Shown here: piece after piece, positions 9,297-19,191 of the stretch
Position numbering within the stretch: the first letter of the stretch is position 1
How the letters are laid out: every line of letters starts with the position of its first letter
NCBI RefSeq assembly: GCF_000332295.1
Contig: NZ_KB235930.1
Span: forward strand, 2,809,395-2,873,394
Source of the DNA: Fortiea contorta PCC 7126
Lineage (GTDB): Bacteria > Cyanobacteriota > Cyanobacteriia > Cyanobacteriales > Nostocaceae
Reading direction: 5' to 3'
Length of the DNA: 64,000 nt
Program-made: the position numbers and the translations under genes
The notes under the pieces: model-generated
Told to the model about the DNA's origin: nothing
The model's input: only the letters and a program-made list of their open reading frames with translations
Database searches by the model: none

Positions 9297-9319
9297 GAGA
9301 CGTTGCAATGCAACGTCTC
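9297..9319. repeat. Palindromic hairpin of the GAGACG...CGTCTC class
   Basis: GAGACGTTGCA and TGCAACGTCTC flank a single A, starting 5 bp after the stop of the debranching enzyme gene. The same outer hexamers occur at 4407-4430 and 53521-53543. It may act as an mRNA 3'-end stabiliser; no T-run follows directly. Confidence 0.75.
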
Positions 9320-9731
9320 TACAAAGATTTCAGGTAACACACGATTGACTTCTGGATACATCTATGATTTGAATGGATCTAGTCTATTTTCAGTATATTT
9401 CTTTAAATTTAGTATTAAATTTTGCAAAAATTAGAGTATATTTACATATGGTTGATTGTTTGATTATCGACTAAACTCTACAAAAAACACAAATTTTATA
9501 AAATTAAATATTATTTTTTTAATTGTTATTATTTGCGCTACAGATAAACAGCAAATTTTCTCCATTAGTGGCACAAAAATTTTAAAACTTTGTAGAATAG
9601 GTACGTCAATTTAAAGTCTCATTAATTCCAGGTTTAGCACTGAACAGGTAAATAAGGACATTTACTAATCACAAAAACTATATAAATTAATTTTGACAGG
9701 TTACAAATTCGCTATTTAGAGTTGAGCAAAT
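9320..9731. other. AT-rich intergenic stretch
   Basis: Very AT-rich DNA with no open frame or clear repeat. It probably holds the promoter of the small gene at 9732. Confidence 0.5.
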
Positions 9732-9962
9732 ATGTCTAGAAAAATAACTATCGAAATATCTGAATCTCTTTTTCAAAAATTAGAAATGGATTGCAAATTG
9801 AATGATCATACAATCCATGAAATCATCAATCTTTGTCTCAGATTGAGATATGAAGACCAGTTTTTAATTAGGAGATTGCGAAAAAAGCTGGTGAATACCA
9901 ATCAGGTCAACGAGGAATACTATAAGTTTTATTCTGAATTTAATGAGACATTCCAACAATAG
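9732..9962 (+). CDS. Small hypothetical protein, ribbon-helix-helix-like
   Basis: A 76-residue charged protein. The N-terminus MSRKITIEISESLFQKLE, one beta strand followed by a helix, then a short turn (NDHTIHEIINLCL) and a second helix, is the pattern of ribbon-helix-helix antitoxin or regulator proteins. A long basic helix (RRLRKKLV) follows. No partner gene is evident next to it: the neighbour on the right is a glycosyltransferase on the other strand. AT content is high like the surrounding intergenic DNA. Treat as a plausible but unproven gene; DNA binding is inference. Confidence 0.55.
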   Translation: MSRKITIEISESLFQKLEMDCKLNDHTIHEIINLCLRLRYEDQFLIRRLRKKLVNTNQVNEEYYKFYSEFNETFQQ

Positions 9963-10123
9963 ACTACTTGCAAAAGTCGGGAAATCGACTGAAAAAAACC
10001 ATTGTCCTCGACACTGCAAAAATAGTTTTACAACAGACTCCACCAAGCGCGCTCTCCAGGACAATTAAACAGGTCTTTCCCTAGCCCCTAACCTCTGACC
10101 CCTTTTGTGAAACACTTATTTTC

Positions 10124-11272
10124 CTAAATCCCACGACTGAATTGTACAGGCTTCTGATACAGAACTTCCGTATATAGTTTTTCTAATAGACTAATATTTT
10201 TACTGAGGTCATATCGCTCTTGGACACGCTTCCTAGCTTTGTGTCCGAGGAGAGTAGTTAACTCTTGATGATCCTGGAATAATGGTAAGAGAGTTCTTAA
10301 TTGCGATCGCACTGTTTTTGTGCTGAGAATTACTCCTGCTCCTTTTTCCAATACTTCTCCATCTGCGCCCACGTCTGTTGCTAAACAAGCTAATCCAGAT
10401 GACATCGCTTCTAACAATGATAAGGATAATCCCTCGACAAGGGAAGGTAAAATAAATACATCTGCTCCCCGCAAAATATCGATGCGCCTGTTTTCGTCGG
10501 CGATAAATCCTAACCAAATTACGCCAGATTCTATCCCATAAAATGGTTGCAGGGAAGGCTTCAAAGGGCCGTCACCGACAATCAACAATTTGCTATCAAA
10601 CTCCATTTCTGATTGCTTCCAGGCGCGCAAAAGGGCTTCAACGTTTTTTTCTGGGGCGATTCTACCTTGGTAGACGAATAAACGTTTAGCTGCAAACTGC
10701 GCTTTCACTTGAGAAGTTCCTGGCGAATATTTAGCCACATCTACGCCGTTGGGAATGACAGCAATGTTTTCTTCTGGTACACCCAAACGCGCTAACAAGT
10801 CGCGCTGAACTTGGGAAAAAACAATCACGCGATCGTAGTTACCCAAAAAAGGCGCGTAGAGTTGATATGCTAAATACTGTGTTCCTGATATTAATTTTGC
10901 CCCTTTGCCTGCAAATGGTGTGTGAAAAGTAGCAATTAGGGGTAAATTTAGTTGTTCACAAATTTCTGGTAAAACGAAATCTAAAGGAGATAAAGTCAGC
11001 GAAGCATGGACGATATCTGGTTTAATTTCTCGCAATGAATCGGTCAATACCTTAGTCGCTTTAAATGTAGGAATTGTGTAAACTTGCGACTTATAAATGA
11101 AGGGTAAAGAAACCTCTTGGAAATTTGGCCAGTTATCAGGTTGGGGTTCTTCTTGGGCAAAGTGGAGAAAACTAACTTCGTGTCCGCGGTCTAACAAGGC
11201 ATTTGTAATTTCTCGACTGTATGTGACATTGCCACAAAAGGGTGATTTTTTTCCAATCCAAGCTATACGCAT
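10124..11272 (-). CDS. Family 4-type glycosyltransferase
   Basis: A 382-residue GT-B fold enzyme. The N-terminal half starts MRIAWIGKKSPFCGNVTYSRE, the Gly-rich acceptor loop of GT4 enzymes, and contains PDIVHASLTLSPLDF and IATFHTPF. The C-terminal donor domain has VIPNGVDVAKYSPG, FVYQGRIAPEKNVEALL and the signature ADVFILPSLVEGLSLSLLEAMSSGL, in which the E-x7-E-type sugar-nucleotide site lies. It probably adds a sugar in exopolysaccharide, glycolipid or cell-envelope synthesis; donor and acceptor cannot be predicted. It stands alone between an intergenic region and the MFS gene. Confidence 0.92.
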   Translation of the reverse strand: MRIAWIGKKSPFCGNVTYSREITNALLDRGHEVSFLHFAQEEPQPDNWPNFQEVSLPFIYKSQVYTIPTFKATKVLTDSLREIKPDIVHASLTLSPLDFVLPEICEQLNLPLIATFHTPFAGKGAKLISGTQYLAYQLYAPFLGNYDRVIVFSQVQRDLLARLGVPEENIAVIPNGVDVAKYSPGTSQVKAQFAAKRLFVYQGRIAPEKNVEALLRAWKQSEMEFDSKLLIVGDGPLKPSLQPFYGIESGVIWLGFIADENRRIDILRGADVFILPSLVEGLSLSLLEAMSSGLACLATDVGADGEVLEKGAGVILSTKTVRSQLRTLLPLFQDHQELTTLLGHKARKRVQERYDLSKNISLLEKLYTEVLYQKPVQFSRGI

Positions 11273-11599
11273 TCTTTATCAGCTATCAGAACAACAGGTT
11301 TTATATATCAGCTTGATTTCCTTTATTATTTGTCTTTTACTCTGTTGTACTTACTGGCTGATTCATGCCATAAAATCCAATTTCACTTAGTCAAAAAGCA
11401 AAATTTGCGGCTTATTTAACAAGGATATTTAGGTTTTATTGATTAGCACTGCCGAGTTGTTAACATTTTTATTTTTATCACAACTCGTTCTAGTTAATAT
11501 TGATGTTTATTTCCAGTAAGTACACGGTGAGTTGATACTGACCTCAGTCTAGCACGAAAACAAAAACTTTCATTAAATCAGGAATAACTCGCAAATCCT
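11273..11599. other. Intergenic region between glycosyltransferase and MFS gene
   Basis: No gene seen. It contains an 8-bp inverted repeat CGAGTTGT (11453-11460) and ACAACTCG (11480-11487) with a T-rich loop, which could end MFS transcription or bind a regulator. The remainder is AT-rich and is the likely promoter of the minus-strand glycosyltransferase. Confidence 0.5.
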
Positions 11600-13231
11600 T
11601 TACTGATGGGAGTTGTACCAAGTGAATATACCTCCTGCGAAGACGATCGCTGCTAATCCTAAGAAAACTGCTTGTAATCCCACAAAAGTTTCTGCCACAC
11701 CAGCTAATGCCAAAGGTAAGGACAGAGCAATATTAATCACATTGTTTTGCAAACCGAAAACTTTTCCCCGCATTTCTGGTGGTGTTTCTGTTTGGATTGT
11801 TGTTTGCATGGGTATACCGATTAATGCACCAAAAATACCCAACAGCGCTATCAAAACTAGGACAATCCACAACTGTGTTGTAAAGATTGATAAACCAATC
11901 AAAGCAGCTGCCATACCTAGACAACCACAAAGACTCAGCCTAGTGTAGGAGAAGCGTTGACAAAATTGACCAAGAATTGTTGCACCACCAGCGATTCCCA
12001 CACCACCTGCTGCTAATAAAAACCCAAACTGAGAAGCTTTCAAAGGGGGAATTATTTCTGCCATGCGAACTGCTAAAACTGTTAAGGCAGCAAAAACAGA
12101 GAATAAGATGGTCAGTTGTACTAAGGCGTTGCGGACACGATAATTGGCTTTGAGATAGCGCAATCCATCTCGTAAATCGGCGAAAACATGAGGAAATTCG
12201 GTGGCGGGGTCGTGGGGTTTTTCATTGGTGACTAAGAGTAGTAAAATTATCCCTGCGATCGCATAACTTCCACCCACCAAAATTTCTCTACCTAATCCAC
12301 CACTACCACCCAGTTGTCGCCAAAGTTGACCAGCAAATGCTAACAACGGTTCTCCCACAGCAAACCCAACAATCACCGATGCCATCATCGTTGTTGTATA
12401 AAGAGAGTTGGCGGAGAGTAAATCCTGTTCTTGCACCACTAAAGGAATTGCTGCTTGTTCAGCTGGGGCGAAAAACTGTGTCAGTGTCGATACTAAAAAA
12501 GTCACACCCAGAATAATTAAAAAACCTATCGGCAACATTCCCAATGGCTGCCAATCATGAGTTAACCACAGCAGCACAGGAATCGCTAAAACCAGAATAC
12601 CCCGCCAAATATTCGTCGCCACCAGCACCGTTTTTTTCGGCCAACGATCCACAAATACACCAGCCACCGAACCAAATAGCACGGCCGGAATTGTAAAAGC
12701 CATCATCAAGGCTGATACCCAACCGCTGATGCTTTGATTGCCAGCTTGAAACTGAGTGTTAATCAAACCAATCATTAGCACCAAATAAACTTTATCAGCT
12801 AATTGGCAAAAAACTTGACCACCCCAGAGAGCCAGGAAATTCGGATTTTTTAATACAGGTAAAAACCCCTGTTGTACATTACTCGATGTTGGCGTACTAT
12901 CTAAATCAGGTTCTTTGGCATCAGGTGGTTCTTTACCTGAGGCAGCTGATTTTGGCACACCATTTCCAGTAGAATTACCTTTACCGTTTGTTTCTGTAGT
13001 CAGCGGTTGGTGGTCAGGTCTGTTTTCATCCGTCGGTGAAGCATCAGTCTTGATTAGTTCTGAAGAAACGTCTTGAGGAGACATTTCTTGCCCATTTATT
13101 TGGCTGACTGTAGCCTTGGAAATAGTACTTAAGCGAGTAGGTACTATAGAATCTGATGCCCTATTCTGTTTTTTGGTGTAACTTGGTGGCAAAGGTAGAA
13201 TTTTTGTATCCAAATCAGACGGTTGCATCAT
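11600..13231 (-). CDS. Major facilitator superfamily transporter with long disordered N-terminus
   Basis: A 543-residue protein. Residues 1 to about 125 are hydrophilic, rich in Ser, Thr, Pro and Asp, and probably disordered. About twelve membrane helices follow. The loop 2-3 region [21 protein letters not shown] is the G-x-x-x-D-R-x-x-R/K-K motif of the MFS, and [20 protein letters not shown] marks the first helix. It resembles multidrug/macrolide-efflux type members (MefA-like), but the substrate is unknown. The gene overlaps the end of recO by 17 bp, implying translational coupling. The long cytosolic N-terminal extension is unusual and could be a regulatory tail or reflect an upstream alternative start. 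Confidence 0.88.
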   Translation of the reverse strand: MMQPSDLDTKILPLPPSYTKKQNRASDSIVPTRLSTISKATVSQINGQEMSPQDVSSELIKTDASPTDENRPDHQPLTTETNGKGNSTGNGVPKSAASGKEPPDAKEPDLDSTPTSSNVQQGFLPVLKNPNFLALWGGQVFCQLADKVYLVLMIGLINTQFQAGNQSISGWVSALMMAFTIPAVLFGSVAGVFVDRWPKKTVLVATNIWRGILVLAIPVLLWLTHDWQPLGMLPIGFLIILGVTFLVSTLTQFFAPAEQAAIPLVVQEQDLLSANSLYTTTMMASVIVGFAVGEPLLAFAGQLWRQLGGSGGLGREILVGGSYAIAGIILLLLVTNEKPHDPATEFPHVFADLRDGLRYLKANYRVRNALVQLTILFSVFAALTVLAVRMAEIIPPLKASQFGFLLAAGGVGIAGGATILGQFCQRFSYTRLSLCGCLGMAAALIGLSIFTTQLWIVLVLIALLGIFGALIGIPMQTTIQTETPPEMRGKVFGLQNNVINIALSLPLALAGVAETFVGLQAVFLGLAAIVFAGGIFTWYNSHQ

Positions 13232-14111
13232 AGTTGGCAGAAAAATAAGAATCTATCAAAGTAGCGGAGCGAATAGGGCGACCCAAATGATACTGAGTGT
13301 ACTGGCGCAAAATCTGCTCAACAGATAACCAGTTCTCATGATTGGCTGCATTCACAGACATTATCTCTGGTGGCGATAGATGCTGGAGTATAGCAAGTTC
13401 CATAGCACTTAAGCGAGTAGAAATCACAGGTATTTCTTGCTGGTGGACAACTGTTTGGTAACTGGGGCTAGAGGCGCTTGGGGAGATAGGAGAATTTATT
13501 TGTCTTCCCTTTTGTCTCTCTCGGCGCAAATTTTCCCAAGCTTCTAAACAAATTGTTCCCCCAGCAGGGATACTAAATCCTACTTGCCAGTTAGGCTCGA
13601 TCAAATCTGGGATGAGGGGACGCTGAGTTAAGCAACAAAGTTGTACCTGGGGTGTCAATCCCGCCAAAGCTAGGAGTCGAAACACTCCATGAGCCAGAAT
13701 GGGGAAAATAGAGGCGACATCTCTGCTGGATAATGCTTCTAGTTGCTCTAAATGTTGATTGAATAGGTCATAAAGTTCTTCTTGGGGTTGTTCACTCAAA
13801 GCTTGACACAGGACTATCTCTGCTAGATACTGGCTAGCAGCTAATTTGCCCAAATCTTTAGCAAGACCCGGATAAGTTTTTAACGTTTGTGCTTGTGTAA
13901 TTTTATCGAGCGATCGCCCTTGGGCAATCAGTAGTTCATTGACTACAAACATCCCACTCCTACCACCCAGGCTAGAGTTGTGCTTACGTGCTCCAGGGGC
14001 AACTACTCGAATCAAACCAAACTCCCTTGTCAAAATTGTTACTATTCTATCCGATTCACCCAGGGTCTGGGCTTTGAGATTAATTCCTGTCGCTTTATAA
14101 GTTCTACTCAT
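13215..14111 (-). CDS. recO: DNA repair protein RecO
   Basis: Loads RecA onto SSB-coated single-stranded DNA in the RecFOR gap-repair pathway. The N-terminal OB-fold begins [21 protein letters not shown] and continues [22 protein letters not shown], the classic RecO signature. A helical middle domain ([14 protein letters not shown]) follows. The C-terminal region has a Pro/Ser-rich insertion (about residues 200-225). The usual paired zinc cysteines are incomplete (CCLTQRPL). 298 residues is slightly long for RecO, as seen in cyanobacteria. It lies between deoC and the MFS transporter, with which it overlaps. Confidence 0.95.
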   Translation of the reverse strand: MSRTYKATGINLKAQTLGESDRIVTILTREFGLIRVVAPGARKHNSSLGGRSGMFVVNELLIAQGRSLDKITQAQTLKTYPGLAKDLGKLAASQYLAEIVLCQALSEQPQEELYDLFNQHLEQLEALSSRDVASIFPILAHGVFRLLALAGLTPQVQLCCLTQRPLIPDLIEPNWQVGFSIPAGGTICLEAWENLRRERQKGRQINSPISPSASSPSYQTVVHQQEIPVISTRLSAMELAILQHLSPPEIMSVNAANHENWLSVEQILRQYTQYHLGRPIRSATLIDSYFSANYDATV

Positions 14112-14180
14112 TAGTCATTGGTCATTGGTGATGAGTCATTGGTTATTGGTCGTTGGTCATCGAGATGAGACAAGGACAAA
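14112..14180. repeat. Short tandemly repeated heptamer-like sequence
   Basis: Overlapping imperfect copies of TCATTGG / TTATTGG / TCGTTGG follow the recO start region. This is the STRR type common in heterocystous cyanobacteria. Comparable strings occur near 14270-14290, 20175-20230, 38040 and 54744. Confidence 0.65.
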
Positions 14181-14288
14181 TAACTGGAGACGTACCAGCA
14201 GCTACTTTACTTTTCGAGTTTTGCTTTGTAGTCCGAAAACACCTAAAAGCAAACTCACGGGCTAGGACAAAGGACAAATGACAAATGA

Positions 14289-14969
14289 CTATTCACCCTT
14301 CTCCAGGTTATCGCGCTGGCGGATCAAATCGATACTGCGAGAAGTGCCTAATCTAGTCGCACCCGCTAAGATTAAGTCTAGGGCTTGGCTCACGGTGTGA
14401 ATACCACCTGCAGCTTTAATTCCTACCCTTTCTCGCACCACTTCTTTCAAAAGTCGCACATCCGCCACTGTCGCACCCCCATTCCAACCTGTACCGGTTT
14501 TTAAGAATGCTGCGCCTGCTTCCATAGATAGTTCTGCAGCCAGCTTTTTTTCAGCATCTGTCAATAAATTAGTTTCTAAAATTACCTTGACAGTTTTTCC
14601 CGTCTCCTCACAAATTTCGGCAATCTCCTTGTGTACCTGCTCAGTTTTGCCAGCTTTTAACCAGCCCAAGTTGATCACAACATCCAACTCAGTGGCTCCG
14701 TTCTCCACCGCTTCTTGAGCCTCATACAGCTTCACGGCTGAAGTTGTCGCCCCTCCAGGAAAGCCAATCACCGTACAGACTTGGGGATTTTTGCCGTGAA
14801 GTAATTCTACCGCCAAGCGCACATGGGCGGGGTGAATACAAACCGCCGCAAAATTAAATCTGTATGCTTCTTCACACCATTGCTCAACCTGCTCTGGGGT
14901 AGCCGTTGGCACTAACAGGGCGTGATCGATAAATGGCGCAATATCAATGTCCGGATAGTCTGCTGCCAT
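14289..14969 (-). CDS. deoC: Deoxyribose-phosphate aldolase
   Basis: Cleaves 2-deoxyribose-5-phosphate to glyceraldehyde-3-phosphate and acetaldehyde. Class I aldolase motifs are in order: [55 protein letters not shown] and the Schiff-base region [10 protein letters not shown] with its Lys, then [10 protein letters not shown] binding the phosphate. At 226 residues it is full length. It is the upstream member of a same-strand series deoC, recO, MFS, although a 177-bp gap containing short repeats separates it from recO. Confidence 0.96.
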   Translation of the reverse strand: MAADYPDIDIAPFIDHALLVPTATPEQVEQWCEEAYRFNFAAVCIHPAHVRLAVELLHGKNPQVCTVIGFPGGATTSAVKLYEAQEAVENGATELDVVINLGWLKAGKTEQVHKEIAEICEETGKTVKVILETNLLTDAEKKLAAELSMEAGAAFLKTGTGWNGGATVADVRLLKEVVRERVGIKAAGGIHTVSQALDLILAGATRLGTSRSIDLIRQRDNLEKGE

Positions 14970-15226
14970 TGTGATTTTTATTGATGTTTATTAAAGTTTA
15001 TAAAAAATTAAGACATTTTTTATAAATTAAACCATATTTATTTACGAATATATCCTGAAGACACGCCACTTAGCGGGCTTAGTATGTCGGCTCTACATCG
15101 TTACCCAGATTCCCGTAGGTGTTTAAGTTGACATCAGACAGATGCAAGGTTAGGAATATGAAATATAGAATTGTAAAAATCTTTACCTGGTAGAATTCTC
15201 CTGGCCTTATCTGCAAAAAAGAAAAA

Positions 15227-16102
15227 ATGCCCAACGATACGGAATGGTTTACAGAAACGTCGAATGGTAAATTTCGCATTAACAGCAGGGCTATCTACAG
15301 AAATTTATCCTCTGAGATAGTGACTAAACTAGATCAAAATTTATCGGTGAGTGAAATTCTAGACTCAATCAGAACCGAAACCAGTAAAGCTTTTAGAGAA
15401 AAATATTTACAAAATCCTCAGGTAGGAGCACTCAATAAAGCTACAGGAGGATGGAATGAGTTAATAGCAACTAGTTTACTATCTGAGATTGTTTTGAATA
15501 TCAATCAGCAAAATGGGATGTGCGTTGTTGCATTCTGTATGCCAAACTCAAAACCACAAATAGAGGGAGCCGATGAATCATATTCAAATTTTTTCAATTT
15601 ATTTAGTAAGAATGAATTTACTAATGAAAATAATGCTTTAGCTAAAATTATACCTTTTAAAGATAATATATTTATGCCTAGCCCAGACTATATTATTGCT
15701 GTTATTAATAATAAAATAAATTCAAAAATTGTTAATTCATTGCTAGAAAAACAAGCAAGAGATCCAGATAGTTTAGCACTGTATAACTTCTTAAAAGGAA
15801 AGCTTCATATAGAAGAAGTAAAAGCCGCAGTTTCTCTCAAAACTTCAAATCGTCCAGATCGTCGCTACCAGCCTTTATTTGAAGCAGCCATGATTAAAGC
15901 GATGGGGTATGTATTACAGCAGCGTTGGCGATATTACATGGTTGTCAGTGAGTTAACTCCTACTGATAGAACTATATTTACTACAGCAATCGCTCCTCAT
16001 GGTGTTGCACTTGAACAAAATTTTAATCTCGTAGATGGTACATATTTATATTATAGAAAAGCAGATTTAGTTCCATTGGTCTTAGCAGCCATTCAAAATT
16101 AA
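15227..16102 (+). CDS. Cfr10I/Bse634I-type type II restriction endonuclease
   Basis: A 291-residue protein. Candidate active-site residues are Glu78 (GWNELI), Asp154 (PSPDYI), Ser203-Leu-Lys205 (VSLKTSNRPDRR) and Glu219. The spacing Asp-51-Lys-14-Glu and the SxK variant agree with my recollection of Cfr10I and Bse634I, which are 285-293 residues and cut R/CCGGY as tetramers with a displaced catalytic Glu. RCCGGY as target is therefore a prediction from family. It is AT-rich compared with neighbours, a sign of horizontal transfer. Its 3' end lies 16 bp from that of the cognate-looking cytosine methyltransferase, in tail-to-tail orientation. Confidence 0.88.
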   Translation: MPNDTEWFTETSNGKFRINSRAIYRNLSSEIVTKLDQNLSVSEILDSIRTETSKAFREKYLQNPQVGALNKATGGWNELIATSLLSEIVLNINQQNGMCVVAFCMPNSKPQIEGADESYSNFFNLFSKNEFTNENNALAKIIPFKDNIFMPSPDYIIAVINNKINSKIVNSLLEKQARDPDSLALYNFLKGKLHIEEVKAAVSLKTSNRPDRRYQPLFEAAMIKAMGYVLQQRWRYYMVVSELTPTDRTIFTTAIAPHGVALEQNFNLVDGTYLYYRKADLVPLVLAAIQN

Positions 16103-16118
16103 CTCTTTACACAAAAGC

Positions 16119-17315
16119 TCAACTAAATTCTAATGGTAACTCTAATTGTTTCTTGACTTTCTCTTTGGGAGACCATTCTTTAGTTTCTAAAAAATCAATA
16201 ATAGTTTGAGCTAACGCTTTTGATGCCAAATATGGCACACCATTACCAATAGTTTTAAACATATTGGTGAGGGACATATTTTCTGGTAGTATGAAATTTG
16301 CAGGCATAGATTGAATAGCTAATGCTTCTGAAACAGAAATTCGGCGGACTTTATAGGGATGTAAATGTACTTCATTATTACCGTAACAAGCTGTGGGAGA
16401 GTAACGCCATCTGTGCAAACGTTTGAAAGACTTTTTAGAAACATCTCCTTCATCCACAGCCACAAATCTTGTAATACCGGCCCTTGGATGAAAATAGTGT
16501 TGAGTATTAGGATGATTCAAAACATCATTTTTTCTAAACCAATACTCAACAGTTAATTCCTGAGGAATATCATCAGGGGGAAGAATTATAGAATCTTCTT
16601 TAAATAGTTCACATTTACGCCAAGGGTAGGCAAAAATTTCTTTTTGGGTATATAAAATATGATTGTTCCAAGGGAAATAACCTTCAGCTAGTAATTCATT
16701 ACTACCAATTTGTATTCCCATATCCTGAATTAAATTACTGTGGAAGCCAGTCAGGATAATTCTGTCTCTATCTTGAGGTACACCATATTCAATAGCATTA
16801 ATTAATCGTTCAGTTAATACATAGCCTGCTTGCTGTAACCTTTGCTTGAGTGATTCATAAAATAAACGATGTTTTGTGGTTCTCCATAAACCCTTGACAT
16901 TCTCAAATAAAAAGAAATCTGGTTGATGGTGACAAATGAGTTCAACATAGGAAGCCGAAAGTTGACCGTTATCTCCCAAAACTCCTTTGTTTTTCCCGCC
17001 AATAGAAAAATCAGGACAGGGAGGCCCGCCAATGAAGCCGATAATATTATGAGATTTGCGACAATCTTTGACTAATTCCCACAGGCGTTTTGCTGCTAAA
17101 CCTTGGATAAGTTGGCTGACATCTGCTGCTTCCCCTTCATGGTATCCATATTCGGGTGATGGTAAATTTAGAACTTCTCTTGAATGGCGGTAGGCTGCTA
17201 TAAATGGAGAGAAAATTTCATTCACATAGACAATATTAAAACCGCTAGTTTCAAAGCCTAAATCTAGCAAGCCTGAACCTGCAAAAAATGAGAATATACA
17301 AGGGTTATTACTCAT
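16119..17315 (-). CDS. DNA (cytosine-5) methyltransferase, partner of the restriction enzyme
   Basis: A 398-residue C5-cytosine methylase with ordered motifs: I (FFAGSGLLDLGFE, SAM binding), IV (GGPPCPDFS, catalytic Cys; PCP instead of the usual PCQ), VI (FLFENVKGL), VIII (YGVPQDRDRIIL), IX (RRISVSEALAIQSMP) and X (TIGNGVPYLASKAL). The target-recognition region lies between VIII and IX and is not readable for specificity. Paired with the adjacent endonuclease it should protect RCCGGY by 5-methylcytosine. No controller (C) protein gene is seen between or beside them. Confidence 0.95.
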   Translation of the reverse strand: MSNNPCIFSFFAGSGLLDLGFETSGFNIVYVNEIFSPFIAAYRHSREVLNLPSPEYGYHEGEAADVSQLIQGLAAKRLWELVKDCRKSHNIIGFIGGPPCPDFSIGGKNKGVLGDNGQLSASYVELICHHQPDFFLFENVKGLWRTTKHRLFYESLKQRLQQAGYVLTERLINAIEYGVPQDRDRIILTGFHSNLIQDMGIQIGSNELLAEGYFPWNNHILYTQKEIFAYPWRKCELFKEDSIILPPDDIPQELTVEYWFRKNDVLNHPNTQHYFHPRAGITRFVAVDEGDVSKKSFKRLHRWRYSPTACYGNNEVHLHPYKVRRISVSEALAIQSMPANFILPENMSLTNMFKTIGNGVPYLASKALAQTIIDFLETKEWSPKEKVKKQLELPLEFS

Positions 17316-17433
17316 TAACTATAAAGTTAAACCGATGTCTTGCCAAATCTAAATATCTACTAAAAATTTTGAAAGTATACTACCATAACAGAAAAAATTG
17401 GATGTTTTTATTAGCTACGATAATTTTGTTGTT

Positions 17434-17520
17434 TCACGCAAAGACGCATAATAAAAACTTTGCGCGCCACTTTCTTCAACGGGGGGAACCCCCGCAAAGA
17501 AGTGGCTCGTCTTTGCGTGA
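17434..17520. repeat. Long interrupted palindrome (87 bp)
   Basis: Outer arms TCACGCAAAGACG (17434-17446) and CGTCTTTGCGTGA (17508-17520) are perfect complements. Inside, GCCACTT-TCTT...AAGA-AGTGGC and GGGGG/CCCCC form further stems, so the whole folds as one long hairpin. It ends 3 bp before the stop codon of the GTPase gene and marks the border between the restriction-modification pair and the chromosomal genes. Confidence 0.85.
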
Positions 17521-17522
17521 GA

Positions 17523-18964
17523 TTATCCCACAGTTTCAACTGGCTGCGCTTCTGGCAATAAACGCTTCACACCCTGCTTAACAAAACCTTGCAAAGAAGC
17601 CATCTGCTGATTTCGTTGAAAGACATTTTGCATAGTTTGGCGCAATTTATCCCAATTCAAACCAGTTCCAGTATCTACGGCTATTTCCTGCTGTTGGAAA
17701 TATTCAACTAAACTTAAACCTGCTACTCTGGTGAGATAAGCTGCACTCACACCCTGCACTGCACCGCCGGCTACGAAAGTGACAGCGTTACTTTTGAGAA
17801 CGGTACTGATAGCTTTTGTAGAAAGTTCGACTAAACCCAGTTTCAGCATCAAACTTCCCATTGTTCCCGCTACAGTTTGTGCTTGTTCTAAGGAAAATTT
17901 CTGCTGATAAATATTACCTAAATCCATTACCATCTGGGCATTAATAGCTGCAGTGGCCAGGATATCGAGTGCTGGTACTGGGTTAGCAAAGGCAGCAGCA
18001 GCAGCTATCCACTGATATTGTTCAATAATTGGGGTAGCGCGATCGCACCGAGTTTGATTTAACCAGTTTTTCGCCTCAGTTTGCAATAATTTAGCTTTCC
18101 GCATGGTTGTTACCCACACCAGCTTTTCTGATTGCTGTGCTAAAACTTCACTCAATCGCTGTGTCAACTGCTGGATATCTGGTGCTGGTTTTTCCATCCA
18201 CTCTTGTACAGAACCATCTGCTTGATGTTTCCGCACTTTCACAGGAATAGGAGATGTTGCAGTCGCCACTACATGTTCCTGCATCCGCTGTTGCAATGAC
18301 ATTAAAAGACTAGCACGCTCGTCTGGTAAATACTGGTCTTGTTTATTGAATACCAGCATTAACGGCTGATTTGCTGCTTTGAGTTGCTGTATTGTTTGAA
18401 ATTCTGAATCTGTCAAATCACCGTTGGTTAAAAATAGGACAAAATCAGATTCTTGCAATTGAGCGAAAACATCTGCGTCTGATGTTTCCCCGGCTTCTCT
18501 AAACAAAGGCGCTGTTTCTTGAAAATTCAGAGACTTGAGATGTAAAGTCTCGATATTTTCTTTGAGGATTTGTATCAAGGTGGTTTTACCCACCGATTTT
18601 CCTCCGGTCACTGCTAGTCGAATTGTTTGTCTATCTAACTCTAGGAGTAACTGGGTAACTTGTTCTCGTAGTGTTGCTAAAGCTGGATGGTTTTCGGCTT
18701 CTTGTGCTAGTTGGTTAATTACGGCTTCGATTTTTGCGATCGCACTTTCTACTGTTGCTCGATCTACGACTATATCATCTAGCTGCTCTAAACTATTTTT
18801 AGAGCGATTTTGTTGGTATAGCCATAAACCACCACCAACTGCTAAAGCACTCAATAAACCCAACTCACTTACCTGCACGATGGAATCGTGCCAACTTTGT
18901 AACATCCACAGGGAAAAGGATAGTCCCAATCCTCCCACTAGAATTGGTCGCTGCAACTTCACAA
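17523..18964 (-). CDS. Membrane-associated GTPase with DUF697 domain
   Basis: A GTPase of about 480 residues. Two N-terminal hydrophobic segments (ILVGGLGLSFSLWML and LLSALAVGGGLWLY) are followed by a P-loop GGKSVGKT near residue 120 and an NKQD base-recognition motif near residue 205. The C-terminal DUF697-type region (AFANPVPALDILATAAINAQM and a Gly/Ala-rich hydrophobic stretch) suggests membrane association. The frame can be extended to 19040, but that Met lies inside the hairpin of the upstream tRNA terminator, so I prefer the GTG at 18964 giving VKLQRPILVGG. The cellular role of these cyanobacterial proteins is unknown to me. Confidence 0.85.
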
Positions 18965-19011
18965 CTATGACTCTCCGAGCTTTTTGGAAGGTTTCTCCTC
19001 CAGAATAGATC

Positions 19012-19056
19012 AAAATAAAACAAATCCCTGCAACCTTCATAGATTACAGGGAATTT
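19012..19056 (-). terminator. Terminator of the initiator tRNA gene
   Basis: On the minus strand AAATTCCCTG and CAGGGATTT form a stem (one bulged T) and are followed by TTTTATTTT. It lies 16 bp beyond the tRNA 3' end and argues against cotranscription with the GTPase gene. Confidence 0.7.
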
Positions 19057-19071
19057 GTTACATCTTTTATT

Positions 19072-19148
<77 letters not shown>

Positions 19149-19191
19149 TCGCTTACTCATATAGTCTAACCCAAAGTCAAAAGTTTGGCAA

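Noticed and set aside
14950-14955. TCCGGA (DIF+) box within deoC, and another at 40381-40386
   Set aside because: Both lie inside coding sequence and one hexamer is expected about every 4 kb by chance; no -10 element or transcript evidence.
15079-15279. Minus-strand ORF upstream of the restriction enzyme
   Set aside because: Overlaps the start of the endonuclease gene and its AT-rich leader; no protein-like features.
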